A stretch of DNA of 64,000 nt from Actinacidiphila cocklensis (lineage in GTDB: Bacteria; Actinomycetota; Actinomycetes; Streptomycetales; Streptomycetaceae). Below are positions 62,450 through 64,000 of the stretch, piece after piece; position 1 is the stretch's first letter, and each line of letters starts with the position of its first letter. The translations under genes were made by a program, and so were the position numbers. The notes beneath the pieces were generated by a model. It was not told where the DNA came from, did not search any database, and saw nothing but the letters and a program-made list of their open reading frames with translations. The stretch covers positions 269,476 through 333,475 of the forward strand of contig NZ_CAJSLV010000048.1 of NCBI RefSeq assembly GCF_907177275.1, read 5' to 3'.

Positions 62450-63636
62450 ACCTCCGCGCCGCGGCCCCCGACCTCGCGCTGCTCGCCCTGTCCGCGACCG
62501 AGGTATGGGCCACCCGCTCCTTCGGCGGCCCGGTGGCGCTGGGCTTCGCCTGCCTGGGCACGGCGGCGCTGCCGGCGCGGCACCGCTTCCCGCTCGCGGC
62601 CTTCGCCGCGACGCTGCCGGCCCTGGCGCTCGGCTACATCTGGTTCGCGCCGATGGGCGCTCTCTACGAGATCGCCGCGGGCCGTCCCCGGCGTGCGTAC
62701 GGGCGGCGGGCGCTGCCGTGGCGATGGCCGGCCTCCTTGCGGGTACCCCCGCGGGCGGCGCTGATCGGCGGCTGCGCGCTGCTCGCCACGGTGGTGAACT
62801 TCGTCCCCTGGCCCTTCCGCGACCCGGTCGGCTGGGCACTGTCCGACACCATCCTCGCGGTGATGCTCTCCGCGCTGCTGGCCGTCGCCCCCACCGCGCT
62901 CGGCCTGCTGGCCGCCTCCCGGCGCGAGCTGGGCGGCCGGCTCGACGAACTGGCGGCCAGCAGGGAACGGGAGCACGCGCTGGCGGCGGAGCAGGCGGTC
63001 GTACGGGAGCGGACCAGGCTGGCCCGCGAGATGCACGACACGGTAGCCCACCACCTCAGCCTGATCGCCGTTCAGTCCGGCGCGCTGGAGGTCACAGCCG
63101 AGGGTCCGCAGGCGCGCGCCGCTGCTGGCGCCGTACGCGAGCTGAGCCGGGACGCGCTGGACGAGCTGCGGCGGATGGTCGGCCTGCTGCGGCTGTCGGC
63201 GACGTCGGGGCAGGAGTTGGCCGCGGGTCCCGGGCTCGCCGGCATTCCGGCGCTGGTCGCCGCCGCGGGGCCGCGGACGCACGGCGAACTGGGCGGGGTG
63301 GCGGACGGCCCGGACGACGACGCGCCGCCCGCGGAGGTGCAGCACGCGGCCTATCGCATCGTGCAGGAAGCGCTCACCAATGTGCGCAAGCACGCGCCCG
63401 GTGCGCGGACCCGGGTACTGGTGCGGCGGGCCGGCGCGGTCCTGCTGGTCGAGGTGCACAACGGCCCCGGCCCGCAGGCTGCCGCGAGTGCGCTGCCGTC
63501 CGGCGGCCACGGCCTGGCGGGCCTGCGCGAGCGGGCGGCGCAGCTCGGGGGCGACTTCGACGCGCTGCCTGCCGCCTCCGGCGGCTTCCTGGTCCGCGCG
63601 AGACTGCCGGTCGGCCCGGCCCCCGAGGCCGCCTGA
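62446..63636 (+). CDS. Sensor histidine kinase, HisKA_3 (DesK/NarX) type
   Basis: Membrane sensor kinase of 396 residues. Hydrophobic helices occupy about 5-150 with short loops and no large external domain, so it may sense the membrane or an intracellular cue. The HisKA_3 dimer helix is RTRLAREMHDTVAHHLSLIAVQSGALE with the phospho-accepting His197; a coiled linker (GGRLDELAASREREHALAAEQAVVRE) precedes it. The HATPase domain shows AAYRIVQEALTNVRKHAPGAR (N box) and GGHGLAGLRERAAQLGG (G box). GTG 62446 overlaps the response-regulator stop. Cognate of the regulator just upstream. Confidence 0.93.
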   Translation: MNLRAAAPDLALLALSATEVWATRSFGGPVALGFACLGTAALPARHRFPLAAFAATLPALALGYIWFAPMGALYEIAAGRPRRAYGRRALPWRWPASLRVPPRAALIGGCALLATVVNFVPWPFRDPVGWALSDTILAVMLSALLAVAPTALGLLAASRRELGGRLDELAASREREHALAAEQAVVRERTRLAREMHDTVAHHLSLIAVQSGALEVTAEGPQARAAAGAVRELSRDALDELRRMVGLLRLSATSGQELAAGPGLAGIPALVAAAGPRTHGELGGVADGPDDDAPPAEVQHAAYRIVQEALTNVRKHAPGARTRVLVRRAGAVLLVEVHNGPGPQAAASALPSGGHGLAGLRERAAQLGGDFDALPAASGGFLVRARLPVGPAPEAA

Positions 63637-63660
63637 ACGCCTTGCGGGCGGCTCGGCCCG

Positions 63661-64000
63661 TCAGGTGCGCGGGATGCGGACCAGGCCCTCCTGGATCACC
63701 GAGACGGCCAGCCGGCCGTCCTGGGTGTAGATGCGGGCCGTGCCCAGGCCGCGGCCTCCGGAGGCGGACGGGCTCTGCTGGTCGTACAGGAGCCACTCGT
63801 CGGCGCGGAAGGGCCGGTGGAACCACATAGCGTGGTCCAGGCTGGCGCCGACCACGTCGCCGACCGCCCAGCCGCCGCGGCCGTGGGCCAGCAGCACCGA
63901 GTCGAGCAGTGTCATGTCCGACACGTACGTGGCCAGGCAGACGTGCAGCAGCGGGTCGTCGGCGAGCTTGCCGCGGGTGCGGAACCAGACCTGCGAGCGG
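63661..64000 (-). CDS. tesB: Acyl-CoA thioesterase II, C-terminal part (5' end outside window)
   Basis: The frame is open from the window edge to the stop at 63661, so only about 113 C-terminal residues are seen. The visible part has QVWFRTRGKLADDPLLHVCLATYVSDMTLLDSVLLAHG, HAMWFHRPFRADEWLLYDQQSPSASGGRGLGTARIYTQDGRLAVSVIQEGLVR. SDMTLLDS with its Asp, and DQQSPSASGGRGLGTARIYTQDGRL with its Gln, are the TesB double hot-dog signature, and Asp, Thr and Gln form the TesB active site. The enzyme hydrolyses medium- and long-chain acyl-CoA. The methionine at 63924 is internal, not the start. Confidence 0.93.
   Translation of the reverse strand, partial: RSQVWFRTRGKLADDPLLHVCLATYVSDMTLLDSVLLAHGRGGWAVGDVVGASLDHAMWFHRPFRADEWLLYDQQSPSASGGRGLGTARIYTQDGRLAVSVIQEGLVRIPRT

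Overview
This is high-GC actinobacterial DNA, most likely from Streptomyces or a close relative in the same family. Evidence for this: strong G/C bias at third codon positions, many GTG and TTG starts, four-base start/stop overlaps inside operons, a PknG kinase locus, a DynA/DynB-like GTPase pair beside a small ssb gene, an ECF41 sigma factor, TQXA/LAXTG surface-protein logic, and a G-rich hairpin of a type common between Streptomyces genes. It reads as chromosomal core and near-core DNA. I found no transposase, integrase, phage gene or CRISPR array. The species cannot be fixed from the sequence alone.

Layout: (1) 1-3927, the end of a carbohydrate ABC operon: two MalF/MalG-type permeases, a GH4 phospho-glycosidase and a BadF/GlcNAc-type kinase. 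(2) 4121-14509, a signalling block on the plus strand: a GlnX-like membrane sensor, a GlnH-like binding protein, an unassigned helical protein, PknG, a PP2C phosphatase, a vWA protein and an FHA protein. Kinase, phosphatase and FHA protein all carry zinc ribbons at the N-terminus. (3) 14532-15933, a protein-isoaspartate methyltransferase homologue divergent from a group II truncated haemoglobin. (4) 16048-23187, a two-permease plus ATPase FtsX/MacB-type ABC system. (5) 23208-32010, minus strand: an unknown protein, a thioesterase, the ribosome factor EttA, a sortase-anchored thioester (TQXA) surface protein, an SSB, and two dynamin-like GTPases. (6) 32436-36288: a tRNA-Arg(UCU) gene, a secreted beta-propeller protein, a MarR regulator, an ECF41 sigma factor with a probable self-recognised promoter and a coupled 26-codon reading frame, and a small HTH protein.

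(7) 36292-41157: an MMPL exporter and divergent TetR regulator sharing a long dyad, a DedA protein and an SDR. (8) 41158-45248: a structured intergenic region with a plus-strand terminator and no gene to serve it (a small-RNA candidate), citrate synthase, and a RecD2-type helicase. (9) 45571-53648: a LacI-controlled catabolic operon (Gfo/Idh/MocA oxidoreductase, DUF993 protein, TIM-barrel isomerase), a MarR-GNAT fusion, a second TIM-barrel isomerase with a leaderless-type promoter, a LysR regulator and a lipoprotein. (10) 53806-64000: a secreted GH3 enzyme, a 1275-residue fused ABC exporter with one degenerate ATP site, an agmatinase-family enzyme, a phosphatase-like protein, a NarL/DesK-type two-component pair and the C-terminal part of an acyl-CoA thioesterase II.

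The most interesting unit is region 2. It adds a dedicated phosphatase, a vWA protein and a phosphothreonine reader to the mycobacterial GlnX/GlnH/PknG amino-acid-sensing set. Other leads are the ECF41 promoter and micro-ORF, the small-RNA candidate by citrate synthase, paired DnaA-box matches at ssb, the leaderless promoter at 51188, and several strong operator dyads. Function calls rest on motifs and family knowledge read by eye; no search was run.
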